Below are positions 37,139 through 45,798 of a stretch of 64,000 nucleotides of DNA, one piece after another; the stretch's first letter is position 1, and each line of letters starts with the position of its first letter. Source of the stretch: Penumbrarchaeum sp964445525 (GTDB lineage Archaea; Thermoplasmatota; Penumbrarchaeia; Penumbrarchaeales; Penumbrarchaeaceae). The position numbers and the translations under genes were made by a program. Below the pieces are notes generated by a model, which ran no database searches, had not been told where the DNA came from, and saw only the letters and a program-made list of their open reading frames with translations. Location: positions 1 to 64,000 of the forward strand of contig CAYULA010000004.1 in assembly GCA_964445525.1 (NCBI GenBank), given 5' to 3'.

Positions 37139-38050
37139 TCACCAGAACCTGTCGATTGATCCCGTTGGTCTTTCAACTCCCAGCATCTCCATTATATCGA
37201 TGGCATTCTGGGGAGCATATCCCTGGGGATGGTTGTTGAAGAAAACCCTGGTGTCCTTATCCACCTTTGCAGCCATTATCTTGATGGGATCGACCCTTTC
37301 TTTTAGCTCGTCTTTGGTGTATTTGTATCGGTATCTCGCCGACGGATCATTCTGGAACTCCTTGAACCATCCCTGCTTGTTCCTTCCGTGGAATCTGATA
37401 TAATTGTGTCTTGAGGTATCCGTATCTATCCAGGGAAAGGATGGTCCGTCCACTGTAACGAGTGCCGTACCCGTGTTCCTCAAAACGCTCGATGCGGATT
37501 CGACTATATTGGAATCCTCATCCAGCCAGGAGGAGTTACGAAGCTCCAGAGCCCTTTCCCCCGGATGTTCGGCCATCATGAAGCAGATATCCTTGAGCCT
37601 CTCCAGACCCATTGTATAATCGGGGGGCGGAACCCGGGGTTCGCTCTTCATCCTGTATTTTATATCTCCCCTCATGGTGAAATAGGGGGATGCCTGGAAA
37701 AGAACCGCGCCTAGAGTTCCTTTTTCATCCAGGACCTCGAGAACCCTCTCGCTGAATTCCGAGTATTTTTCCCGCATCTTGTCGGGATCCTCCTCCATGC
37801 ATGCATAGTGGGTGATATCCTGGGGAACCTTCACGCAGAACTCTCTCTTTCCATGATTGTTTGCCTCATCCGCCCAGTTTTCAACGGTTTTTTTCTCCGG
37901 CATCCTGTAGAATGTGGAATTGACCTCCACGGTTTCGAAGATATCGAAATATGCGGAAAGGAACCTATCGGCTTTGGATCCCCTGGGGTAAAAGGAACCG
38001 ATCCAATCCGTGTAGGACCAACCACTGTTTCCTACCTTAATCCTTCCCAT
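37139..38050 (-). CDS. DUF72-family protein
   Basis: 303 residues with the DUF72 TIM-barrel landmarks: IKVGNSGWSYTDWIGSFYPRG, FDIFETVEVNSTFYRMP, VLFQASPYF, ALELRNSSWL and NYIRFHGRN. The near-C-terminal FFNNHPQGYAPQNA is typical. Members are widespread in bacteria and archaea, and the reaction is not firmly known. It follows a zinc-ribbon gene by 18 bases with a GGAGGGGG ribosome site and probably shares its mRNA. Confidence 0.88.
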   Translation of the reverse strand: MGRIKVGNSGWSYTDWIGSFYPRGSKADRFLSAYFDIFETVEVNSTFYRMPEKKTVENWADEANNHGKREFCVKVPQDITHYACMEEDPDKMREKYSEFSERVLEVLDEKGTLGAVLFQASPYFTMRGDIKYRMKSEPRVPPPDYTMGLERLKDICFMMAEHPGERALELRNSSWLDEDSNIVESASSVLRNTGTALVTVDGPSFPWIDTDTSRHNYIRFHGRNKQGWFKEFQNDPSARYRYKYTKDELKERVDPIKIMAAKVDKDTRVFFNNHPQGYAPQNAIDIMEMLGVERPTGSIDRFW

Positions 38051-38068
38051 GGGTCCCCCTCCGGGGCC

Positions 38069-38434
38069 CTATTCCAGTTTTCCCTTCTTTCCGCAGTTCG
38101 GGCACTGTATCTTAAGAGGTCTCTTTTTGGACCTGATTGGTATCTGGGTGCCGCAGTTCGGGCACTCCTTGTGTCCAAGAATGTCTTCTTCTGTCTCCTC
38201 GGTGAGGTCCATCTCCTTGGAGGAGAGTTCGTATACCTTTGCATCTCCCTCGTGGAAGACTTCCCCGGGCTGTTCCATGCCCACGGTCTCCGTATCTCCA
38301 AGGTGCATTACCTCTCCCGATGGCCTGTAAACCGGCCCCTGGATGCCTTCCATCTCGCTCTCGTCGAATATAACGGGAAAGAACCTGTATTCGAAATCCG
38401 GGAAATAATCGGTCTTGGTCTTTTCTTCTGGCAA
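38069..38434 (-). CDS. Small zinc-ribbon protein, unknown function
   Basis: 121 residues from a TTG at 38434, chosen because GAGGTGG lies just before it; a second TTG at 38461 is possible. The N-terminal 80 residues are acidic and without known motifs. The C-terminus is a zinc ribbon with two CPNCG knuckles (HKECPNCGTQ and IQCPNCGKKG). A TATA box stands about 58 bases upstream. It is the first gene of a unit with DUF72. Confidence 0.55.
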   Translation of the reverse strand: MPEEKTKTDYFPDFEYRFFPVIFDESEMEGIQGPVYRPSGEVMHLGDTETVGMEQPGEVFHEGDAKVYELSSKEMDLTEETEEDILGHKECPNCGTQIPIRSKKRPLKIQCPNCGKKGKLE

Positions 38435-38485
38435 CCTACCACCTCGGGAAGTTCGGATCAAATCTGCGCCACCTCAATCGATACC

Positions 38486-38499
38486 AGATATAAAATAGG
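38486..38499 (-). promoter_or_regulatory. TATA box of the zinc-ribbon/DUF72 unit
   Basis: The minus strand reads CCTATTTTATATCT between the stop of the FG-GAP gene and the small zinc-ribbon gene. Confidence 0.55.
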
Positions 38500-38520
38500 A
38501 TTGCAGGCAAATATTGTTTG

Positions 38521-41500
38521 TCAGCTCCCTAGCCTTCCCATGAGTGATTCGAGTTCACTCACTTCCGTATCATCCAGGGATATTTCCTCCTCCTTTTGCC
38601 TGGTAGGAGGAGTTTTTCTTTTCGGGAGCGAGATCCGGCTCGCCGCTTTTTTGGTCAGGAAGACCGCAACGAATAGAAGTAGAAGGCCAACAATGGAAAG
38701 TGAAAGGATAAGGAGGAGAGTTTGGCTGTTTGCGTGATCATCTTTTTCAACCACCCTGGCTGTCAGGACCGCTTTATTATTGTCGTTGAGTCCGTCTTCC
38801 ATGTACTGATCCTTGAATTCGAATACATTGTTGTCCACATCGATGGTCATCTTCAATACCATCAAACCCTCTTTGATATCAACCAGAAATGACCGGTTGA
38901 CCCTGCCCCCGGGTTGTATTGATGGAATGTCAACATTACCTTTGAAGACACCGTTCAATTCTACTCTGACCTGGGTTGGAGAGGAGGAGATAAATCCTTC
39001 ATTTTCTATGACCATGTTCAATCTGTATCTTCCCTCTAAAAACTCGGGTTCAACCAACCTGTCCTTCATGGTGTAAAGGGCATTTTCATGGAAAGCAAGA
39101 TCGGGATAGGCAACTTCCAGATGGTATCTGAAAAAGGATAGATCTTCCGTTTCCTCTACCAGGGAGAAGATGAAGAATTGATAACCATCGATCTTTTCCC
39201 TCCCGTTGTGATGTGGAGACATGACGGAAATATTGAGCTGAACACTCATGTTGGAATCAAGCACGATGGTCAAACTTTCCAGGTATTGATCGTCAACTGT
39301 TCCGGGGAAATAGATGCCGTTTCTGAAGGAAAGATGTTCATTTGCTGAAACCGAACCCATATCCAGGGGTTCCTTGCTTGCATAGATCTTCCTTGTGCTG
39401 AGGGGATGCATGGTTCTTGATACCCCCGAAAAACCTCCTCTCCATCCCATTCCCAAACGGGTCAAGGATCCGTCCACCACGTCATACGAGCTGCCTATGA
39501 AGAGATTGAAGGTCTGTCTTCCGTTTCCGTTGTTGGAAAGCGTGGCATGGAAACGGTGAGTGAAACCCGGCCCGATATTGGCAGAATTCCCCGCCAGAGG
39601 TTCGAATGTCTGATTTGAAACGAGTTCAATGTTAAACTCAAGTTCCACTCTTTTGGAAAGTCCATGCCGATCTTTGAACTGTGCCCACGCGATCATTTTT
39701 CCGGGTGCCGCATCGGGGGAGACCATGATCCTGAAAAAGATGATTTTGTGATCACGCGGATCAATTTCAATGTGTTCGATCCTGTCTCCCTCTCCGTCAA
39801 GGAAACCGTAATTCACTTCCGATGCGGGTTTCAAAATTTCCATCCCGATATCGATTCTGTCGTTTCCAATGTTTGTCAACTCCACTCTCGATTCGGATGA
39901 TTGTCCCGGTTCAAGTGATTGAGGCGGATAATCCAGCAATTTAACCTGGAAATCATGCACAAGTCCCGCCTGAACCTCCAGTGTTGAAATTTCCCTCGTC
40001 TCCCAGCCAATAACTATCGTCTCGATATCGATGATTGTATTATCACCGTAATTCGCATCCCCGGGAACCGTTATCTCGATATCCAGTTTTTTAATTGTGC
40101 CCGTCCTCATCTGGAATTTCACATCCCCATCAAATGATGCTATCCAATTGCCCGTATTCGTGTGAATACGATTGCTGACCACCACCTCCTCAATGGTTCC
40201 TTCATATTGAATATCAAGCGTTGTGGAAAGAACGGATCCGGGTATTCCAACGATCAGATCCTGAATGAGACCCGTCTCTATCTCAATGATATCCTCTGCG
40301 AAGATGAGAACCGTGCTATTGATGTAGGGTTGATCGGGATACAATTCATTCTTCAATCTCGAGGATAACCGCACCTTCATTCTTCCCGGGTTGGGATCTG
40401 GAATATTCGATTTGCATTCGACAGAAATAGGAACAATCACCTTGGATGGAAGGGAGCTAGACATTGTACCGGAACCTATGGTTTTGGAGATGGTGGTAGT
40501 TGCGGTCTCCGGAAAAAACCATGTCCAGTCTCCGGAAGGTTCGGAAAGCTTCAGTGAGAATGTGTCGTCAAGGTCGCCCAGATTTTCAATGCTTATCATC
40601 ATTGTCTCAGTTTGATCCGCCCCCATTGTCATGGCAGGCAGGTATTGATCGCTATCTTCCGGATCCTTTACATTTCCGAGTTCGAAATCCATGGTCATCA
40701 GGACATTGATATGGATCCGTATCCTGAAACTCCTTGATGCGAAGATCATTGGCTCATCCTTCATGAATGCCTTGATCTCCAGATCAATCGAATCTCCATG
40801 GGAAAGATCGTCCCGGACCTCGATCCTGATGGTCATCTCACCCGTCCCCGATCGGTTCAACTTGATGGAGTTTTCACCCAATCCGCTCTCATTTGAGGGA
40901 CTGTCATAGAAAACATCGTAATCCGTACTTCCTTTCAATGAAGCGACAGAAAATGAGACAACGTACTCGTCGCTCCGGAAAGGGCCTATGCTCGAATCCT
41001 TGACAAGGGCTTTGAAACTGGTGTTTCCCCCCGGAGGAACGTAATCTTCGTAGAAGCTGTCGCCCTCTTTTGATATCTTAAGTTCGAATTTCCTGAGCGG
41101 GGGATAATGATACCATCCGGTCCTGTTCGAATCTCCCCTGTAGGCGGGCCAGTCCTCTCCGCAGGGAGATGATTTGTGGTTCATCGAGAGGACCCTGATT
41201 GTTCCGTCCCGTAAGCAGAGTACTATCTCCACCCTCCCGTCTCCATCGAGATCACCCACCGCGGGCGTTGGAAATCCGGCACCCTTGCCGGAGCTGTGGG
41301 TCCATAGAAGATCACGTTCTTCTCCGTCAGAGGGGGATTGCACTCCATCGTCAATTCCATCGGATGGATCACCGTCCAGACAGTGCAGTTTTCCGTCAGT
41401 GTCCAGGACCAGGACCTCCATCAAACCGTCCTTGTCAAGATCTGCGACAACCGGATCGGCCTCGATCGGACTGCCTGCATCATAGGACCATTCTAAGGAT

Positions 41501-42702
41501 CCGAATTCCCCGTCCAGCACAAATAGCTCCGTTCCAGAGGTTATTATCACTTCAATATCATCGGTCGGACCGTCGCAGGTCCTGTAGAAGCTTCCACCCA
41601 GGTCGGCGATCACCGGGGAGTTGGGAAAAGGATATGGAATGCCGGGGAGATCGTATTCCCATTGGGTGTTTCCGTGGATATCGAAGCATCTTGCAATGGG
41701 TTTTAGTTCGTGATCCTCTCTTGTTGAAGTGCCATCCGTTGAGATGACAACGATCTCGAGGGATTTGTCCCTGTCGAGATTGCCCACGGCCGGACTGCCC
41801 GAGTGATATCCGGGATCGGTTTTTTTGAATATGGTATCCAGCAAGTATTCGGAACCGGATATCTCGACCCTCATCGCGGTAGCATGGGCATCCCTGGTCG
41901 AAATGACCAGTTCCGTTGTCCTCTCCTCCATGTTTGTCGGTTTTCTATTGTAAGGGCCCAGCCAGAAATCCCCGTCGATATCTTCAGCGGCAATTGTGGA
42001 AGCCGTTCCCGTCGCGTTTTCGGATATTGAAAAGGAGAAGAGCAGTTCTCCGGTATAATCGCAAGCCTCAAGAAGTGTTGTATGATCCTCCAGTTCCTTT
42101 ACGTACACGATCTCATACGAACCGGCCGAGTTGGTCCATGAGCCCTCCAGATCTGTGAATGTCGGTGTTGAAAAGACGTGACCGTTTGATGTGTTATCGG
42201 GTTCCCATTTTGTTTGGCCCGAATGATCCATACAGTAAATTCCACCGGGTCCTCCGTATATCAATTCAGGGCGAACGGTCGCCTGAATGTTTCTGGCAAG
42301 AACGGAAGAAAAGACCTCAGTTGCATTAAATGGATCTTTTTCATAAAAACCCGAGGATCTGGGATCCTCGATATCGGTAATTAACTGCTTTGACAGGTCA
42401 TATTCCTGCCCGTCGTGGTTGATGGCAACGATGCCGTGTCTTTTGGTCAGAACAACTATTTCGGATGTACCATCGTTATCGAGATCGCTGATGGTTGGTG
42501 ATGACATTCTCACATCATGACCGTCTGCGGCCTGCACATCCCAAAGGATCTCGAATACGGGGGATCTGCTTTCAGCATCAGGATCTCCTTTCATTCCGGT
42601 CCCTGTCATGATAACCGGCATGGTTCCACCTGTGATCAGCAGGATCGATATTACAACCATTATCCAATTGATCGAACCTGCCCCGTAATGTTGCCCCTTC
42701 AT
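38521..42702 (-). CDS. Giant surface protein: FG-GAP/PQQ-like propeller and NEW3/CARDB domains, C-terminal anchor
   Basis: 1393 residues. A signal or anchor helix at about 13-32 is followed by a propeller at about 50-540 with calcium-binding FG-GAP loops (SDLDNDGTSEIVVL, NLDRDKSLEIVVIS, DLDKDGLMEVLVLD, DLDGDGRVEIVLC), as in integrin-like proteins. Then come several NEW3/CARDB-like beta-sandwiches (VELTNIGNDRIDIGMEI, TLSNNGNGRQTFNLF). One membrane helix lies at about 1320-1345, before a Lys/Arg-rich then acidic tail. A role in surface binding is inferred. It ends 60-90 bases before the next minus-strand unit. Confidence 0.8.
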   Translation of the reverse strand: MKGQHYGAGSINWIMVVISILLITGGTMPVIMTGTGMKGDPDAESRSPVFEILWDVQAADGHDVRMSSPTISDLDNDGTSEIVVLTKRHGIVAINHDGQEYDLSKQLITDIEDPRSSGFYEKDPFNATEVFSSVLARNIQATVRPELIYGGPGGIYCMDHSGQTKWEPDNTSNGHVFSTPTFTDLEGSWTNSAGSYEIVYVKELEDHTTLLEACDYTGELLFSFSISENATGTASTIAAEDIDGDFWLGPYNRKPTNMEERTTELVISTRDAHATAMRVEISGSEYLLDTIFKKTDPGYHSGSPAVGNLDRDKSLEIVVISTDGTSTREDHELKPIARCFDIHGNTQWEYDLPGIPYPFPNSPVIADLGGSFYRTCDGPTDDIEVIITSGTELFVLDGEFGSLEWSYDAGSPIEADPVVADLDKDGLMEVLVLDTDGKLHCLDGDPSDGIDDGVQSPSDGEERDLLWTHSSGKGAGFPTPAVGDLDGDGRVEIVLCLRDGTIRVLSMNHKSSPCGEDWPAYRGDSNRTGWYHYPPLRKFELKISKEGDSFYEDYVPPGGNTSFKALVKDSSIGPFRSDEYVVSFSVASLKGSTDYDVFYDSPSNESGLGENSIKLNRSGTGEMTIRIEVRDDLSHGDSIDLEIKAFMKDEPMIFASRSFRIRIHINVLMTMDFELGNVKDPEDSDQYLPAMTMGADQTETMMISIENLGDLDDTFSLKLSEPSGDWTWFFPETATTTISKTIGSGTMSSSLPSKVIVPISVECKSNIPDPNPGRMKVRLSSRLKNELYPDQPYINSTVLIFAEDIIEIETGLIQDLIVGIPGSVLSTTLDIQYEGTIEEVVVSNRIHTNTGNWIASFDGDVKFQMRTGTIKKLDIEITVPGDANYGDNTIIDIETIVIGWETREISTLEVQAGLVHDFQVKLLDYPPQSLEPGQSSESRVELTNIGNDRIDIGMEILKPASEVNYGFLDGEGDRIEHIEIDPRDHKIIFFRIMVSPDAAPGKMIAWAQFKDRHGLSKRVELEFNIELVSNQTFEPLAGNSANIGPGFTHRFHATLSNNGNGRQTFNLFIGSSYDVVDGSLTRLGMGWRGGFSGVSRTMHPLSTRKIYASKEPLDMGSVSANEHLSFRNGIYFPGTVDDQYLESLTIVLDSNMSVQLNISVMSPHHNGREKIDGYQFFIFSLVEETEDLSFFRYHLEVAYPDLAFHENALYTMKDRLVEPEFLEGRYRLNMVIENEGFISSSPTQVRVELNGVFKGNVDIPSIQPGGRVNRSFLVDIKEGLMVLKMTIDVDNNVFEFKDQYMEDGLNDNNKAVLTARVVEKDDHANSQTLLLILSLSIVGLLLLFVAVFLTKKAASRISLPKRKTPPTRQKEEEISLDDTEVSELESLMGRLGS

Positions 42703-42875
42703 CCTTAACTTTTTTATAACACCGAGGCTCCTATTTAAAAATTATAGTACACATAAAAATCAATACCATTATGAATGCAACCGACATCTTTCAAATAAAT
42801 ATTCGAATCAAAAAATATGTATGTATAAATATGTAATAACATCCATAATTATCAATGTTGAGAATAGTGAGATAT

Positions 42876-42885
42876 AGTTTATTTA
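42876..42885 (+). promoter_or_regulatory. TATA box of the Cys-rich zinc-ribbon gene
   Basis: AGTTTATTTA centred about 27 bases before the GTG at 42908 predicts a leaderless mRNA and supports that start. Confidence 0.6.
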
Positions 42886-42907
42886 CGCCCAGCGCAAATG
42901 GAACAAC

Positions 42908-43774
42908 GTGCAGAGAGAATTCTCCCGAGTAAACCTGAAGGGACTGAAGGAGGCCAATTATTATACCCTTGACTGCCACGGAATCTCCTTCCCGGATTTT
43001 AACCGAGGCAAGCTGAATGATCTGACACTGGATCATACACAAAGGGAGATAAACGGACTGCAGAAGGACCTTGACATTGAGGTAAAAAGGACCATGAACG
43101 CCAGGGCTGCGGCTGAGGTATACGGGATCCTTCTGAAGAGCCTTCTCAGCGAAGAGGAGATGGATGTAGAATTCCTCAAGGAATCCAAGGGAAGATTCGA
43201 TCTGATGGTCAGGAAATGTGATTTTTCGGGAGCATGTCCGAAGGCACCGAACTGTCTCTGTCTGAGGGGCTGCTATATCAAGGACGCCATGATACAGTTG
43301 GGTCCTGCCAGATCTGGAAAGGTGGAATTCATCTCCCTCAGAAAAGGGGATTGTCACATTTCCATAGATCTTGATATGAACATAGATCAGCGGGTAAATG
43401 AAAAGCTCTCCGTGGAAAATGATTCTTATCTCAGGGAGCTGGAGGAATCCGTTAGAAAAGCTCCCAGAAAGAAGAGGGAGAAGTTCCATCTTGACCACTT
43501 CTCCAGGGGAATGATCTCTTCAGCACAGGATACCCTTCCTCCGGAACAATTCAAGGCATTTGCAGGAATGTTCAAGCTCCAGATGAGAGAACTCAGGACA
43601 TCCGGTACCGGAAGGAGGAATCTGATACTGGAAATGGAGTCGGATAGGGGGAAATCAAGGGATCCTTCGGGAGGACCCGAAGGCAACATAATATCCTGCC
43701 CCAGATGCGGGTCCTTCATAAACAGGGACAAGAACAGGACCTGTTTCAATTGCGGTTATGTTGTAATTTCCTGA
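42908..43774 (+). CDS. Cys-rich protein with C-terminal zinc ribbon, unknown function
   Basis: 288 residues from a GTG start, supported by a TATA box at the leaderless distance. The middle holds a Cys cluster, KCDFSGACPKAPNCLCLRGC (six Cys, about residues 102-122), suited to bind zinc or an Fe-S centre. A basic helical part (KAPRKKREKFHLDHFSRG) leads to a C-terminal zinc ribbon (CPRCGSF, CFNCGYV). There is no signal or membrane segment. No family was recognised; nucleic-acid binding is plausible from the ribbon and basic residues but is not shown. Confidence 0.55.
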   Translation: MQREFSRVNLKGLKEANYYTLDCHGISFPDFNRGKLNDLTLDHTQREINGLQKDLDIEVKRTMNARAAAEVYGILLKSLLSEEEMDVEFLKESKGRFDLMVRKCDFSGACPKAPNCLCLRGCYIKDAMIQLGPARSGKVEFISLRKGDCHISIDLDMNIDQRVNEKLSVENDSYLRELEESVRKAPRKKREKFHLDHFSRGMISSAQDTLPPEQFKAFAGMFKLQMRELRTSGTGRRNLILEMESDRGKSRDPSGGPEGNIISCPRCGSFINRDKNRTCFNCGYVVIS

Positions 43775-43827
43775 TTTTCGGATCCTTTCCGTTAGTTCTA
43801 TAACGTTTTGAAATCCTAGGAGCCTCA

Positions 43828-44232
43828 ATGGTATCTTACCCCAGGATCACCAGAGGGGCCGTGGCCTCGATCGCTTTCGGTCTTGGCTCCTTCACCTTGA
43901 TGGCGGATATTACGGTGGTTGTTGTTACAAAGGGTGATCAGGGGGGGAACATCTTTGATATGGGATTTCCTTCTCCACTGGGGATTGCGGGACTTGTTCT
44001 TTGGTTGGTGGGAATCATCCTTTTGATCCTGCACAAGGTCCGCAGAGGTCCCAAGGTTTCAAAAAGCAGTATCAAACCCGTTTTTCTCAGGGGAAAGCCC
44101 GCATTCAGATGCCCGAGGTGCAGGAAGATGATCGATGTATCCCGGATAACATTCCACAGAAGGTACAGGTGTTCGTGCGGGGCCCTATATGATCTCTATC
44201 AGGAGCCTCCGGACCCTGAGGATAAAACGTAA
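43828..44232 (+). CDS. Small membrane protein with C-terminal zinc ribbon
   Basis: 134 residues with two membrane helices (about 9-32 and 50-70: SPLGIAGLVLWLVGIILLIL). A basic linker leads to a zinc ribbon with FRCPRCRKMIDVSR and YRCSCGALYDL. This is the reverse order of the ribbon-first small membrane protein at 31127. A TATA-like TCTATAACG lies about 28 bases upstream. Its last 34 bases overlap the convergent NAD(P)HX repair gene. Confidence 0.6.
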   Translation: MVSYPRITRGAVASIAFGLGSFTLMADITVVVVTKGDQGGNIFDMGFPSPLGIAGLVLWLVGIILLILHKVRRGPKVSKSSIKPVFLRGKPAFRCPRCRKMIDVSRITFHRRYRCSCGALYDLYQEPPDPEDKT

Positions 44233-45794
44233 GGAATAACCTCCAGGAGGTCGCAGGCGCTCATGGAGATTCCGTTCAATCCCCTGGCTCTCTCTCCGGA
44301 CCTGCCGTTTATGTATGAGGATACGCAGGCCGAATCAAAGGGCTTGAGACCCCTGGCCATGAACCCGGTGCAGAGACCTGCGAGAACATCCCCGGTTCCT
44401 CCCACACTCATCTCGGGCACACCGGTTGTGTTGTACCTCACGTGAACGGGGTGGTGAAGGACATGTCCGTTCAAGGAATGGGGGTGCGGCGTCATCATCA
44501 TGTCTATCCTTCCCTTGACCAGCAAGGCGGTCCCGGTCATCTTTGTGAATCTTATGGTAGGGTCGAGGTTTTCCGGAGACCAGACCTCGATTTCACCTTC
44601 CAGGATGTACGGATCCTTCATCATGTCCTCATCGAATCCGATATCGGCCCCTTCCAGCAAACCCGCGAGTTCTCCTCTGTGCGGGGTTAGAAGTACTTTC
44701 TCATCCTCGGATCGGGGCCACTCATCCAACTTCCTGGAAACTGCCGTGATCCCGTCGGCGTCGATGCAGGTCATCCTTCCCTTCCTGATAGAGATGTCAA
44801 CAAGTTCTCTAAGAGTCTGAAGGGTGTCTTTGTCCCTTCCGCTTCCTGGTCCTATGAGAACAGAATCGGCCCAATCGATACCGGATTTCAGATCCTCCAC
44901 GATCTCCGGACCCAGCTTGAATGGATCCTCCGTATCCAGCCTCTCCGCGATCAAGCAAGGGGAGGAAGAGGCGGTTACTTCCCAGATCCCTTTTGGAACC
45001 GCAACCCTGACCAGGTCGCAGCCTGTTTTGAGCCCCGCCAATGCCGCAAGCACCGGAGCCCCTGTGAAAGGACCTCCTCCAATGACAAGCATCTTGCCGC
45101 CTTCGCCTTTGTGGGTATTCTTTCCTTTTCCGGGTATCCTTAGCAGATCTCCTTTACCTACGAACCTGGCAGCCCTATCGGGAATTCCGATCCTTTTCAC
45201 CAGAACCTCTCCGCATTCTTCCAGCGGAGAACCGTCATCCCTGACCATGTTGGATTTCATGTCGTGAAAGGTCACGGTCAGGTCCGCCTTGACCGAAAGA
45301 TCGGTTCCGCATCCTGTGGGGATGTCGATGGCAACGATGTTTCGGGCGGAATTGATCAGTTTTACCGCCTTCCGGAATTTCCCCCTCGGCTCTCCCCTTG
45401 CACCGGATCCCAGCAATCCGTCAACCACAACCTCCGAACCCCTGAGGACCTCATCCCATCGATTTCCGGATTCCACCTCGTCGAATGATCTGATCTCCAC
45501 CTCTTCGGGGAGGTCCTCGAAAGCCTTCCTGGAAAGGGAACTGCCTGATTTGGACGGGTCTTTCATCAGGACCAGAGAGATACTGTTGCCGTTTTTCGAG
45601 AGGAACCTCGAAGCCACGAGGCCGTCCCCCCCGTTGTTTCCGGAACCTATGAACATCAGAACCGGGGCTTTCTCGAACCTTTCCGTGATCGATTCGGCAA
45701 GTGCTTTTCCCGCATTTGTCATCAATATATTCGTGGCAATTCCCAGCTCTTCGGAATTGCCGTCAAGAACAGAGACGTCCAAAGGTGAGATCAT
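44199..45794 (-). CDS. nnr: Bifunctional NAD(P)HX epimerase/ADP-dependent dehydratase
   Basis: 531 residues. The N-terminal YjeF_N epimerase domain (about 1-215) carries MFIGSGNNGGDGLVASRFL and the IDIPTG strand. The C-terminal ribokinase-like dehydratase domain (about 230-525) shows GEGGKMLVIGGGPFTGAP, LLTPHRGELAGLL and the nucleotide-site VGGTGDVLAGLCTGF. Together they repair hydrated NADH/NADPH, the epimerase balancing R and S forms and the dehydratase restoring NAD(P)H with ADP. The start lies 4 bases after the stop of the upstream surface-protein gene, with a GGTGGAGTGA site inside that gene's end, so the two are translationally coupled. Confidence 0.93.
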   Translation of the reverse strand: MISPLDVSVLDGNSEELGIATNILMTNAGKALAESITERFEKAPVLMFIGSGNNGGDGLVASRFLSKNGNSISLVLMKDPSKSGSSLSRKAFEDLPEEVEIRSFDEVESGNRWDEVLRGSEVVVDGLLGSGARGEPRGKFRKAVKLINSARNIVAIDIPTGCGTDLSVKADLTVTFHDMKSNMVRDDGSPLEECGEVLVKRIGIPDRAARFVGKGDLLRIPGKGKNTHKGEGGKMLVIGGGPFTGAPVLAALAGLKTGCDLVRVAVPKGIWEVTASSSPCLIAERLDTEDPFKLGPEIVEDLKSGIDWADSVLIGPGSGRDKDTLQTLRELVDISIRKGRMTCIDADGITAVSRKLDEWPRSEDEKVLLTPHRGELAGLLEGADIGFDEDMMKDPYILEGEIEVWSPENLDPTIRFTKMTGTALLVKGRIDMMMTPHPHSLNGHVLHHPVHVRYNTTGVPEMSVGGTGDVLAGLCTGFMARGLKPFDSACVSSYINGRSGERARGLNGISMSACDLLEVIPYVLSSGSGGS

Positions 45795-45798
45795 TCGA

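Noticed and set aside
42791..43498. Minus-strand frame of 235 codons
   Set aside because: It is the antisense of a real zinc-ribbon gene that has a promoter and conserved Cys motifs.
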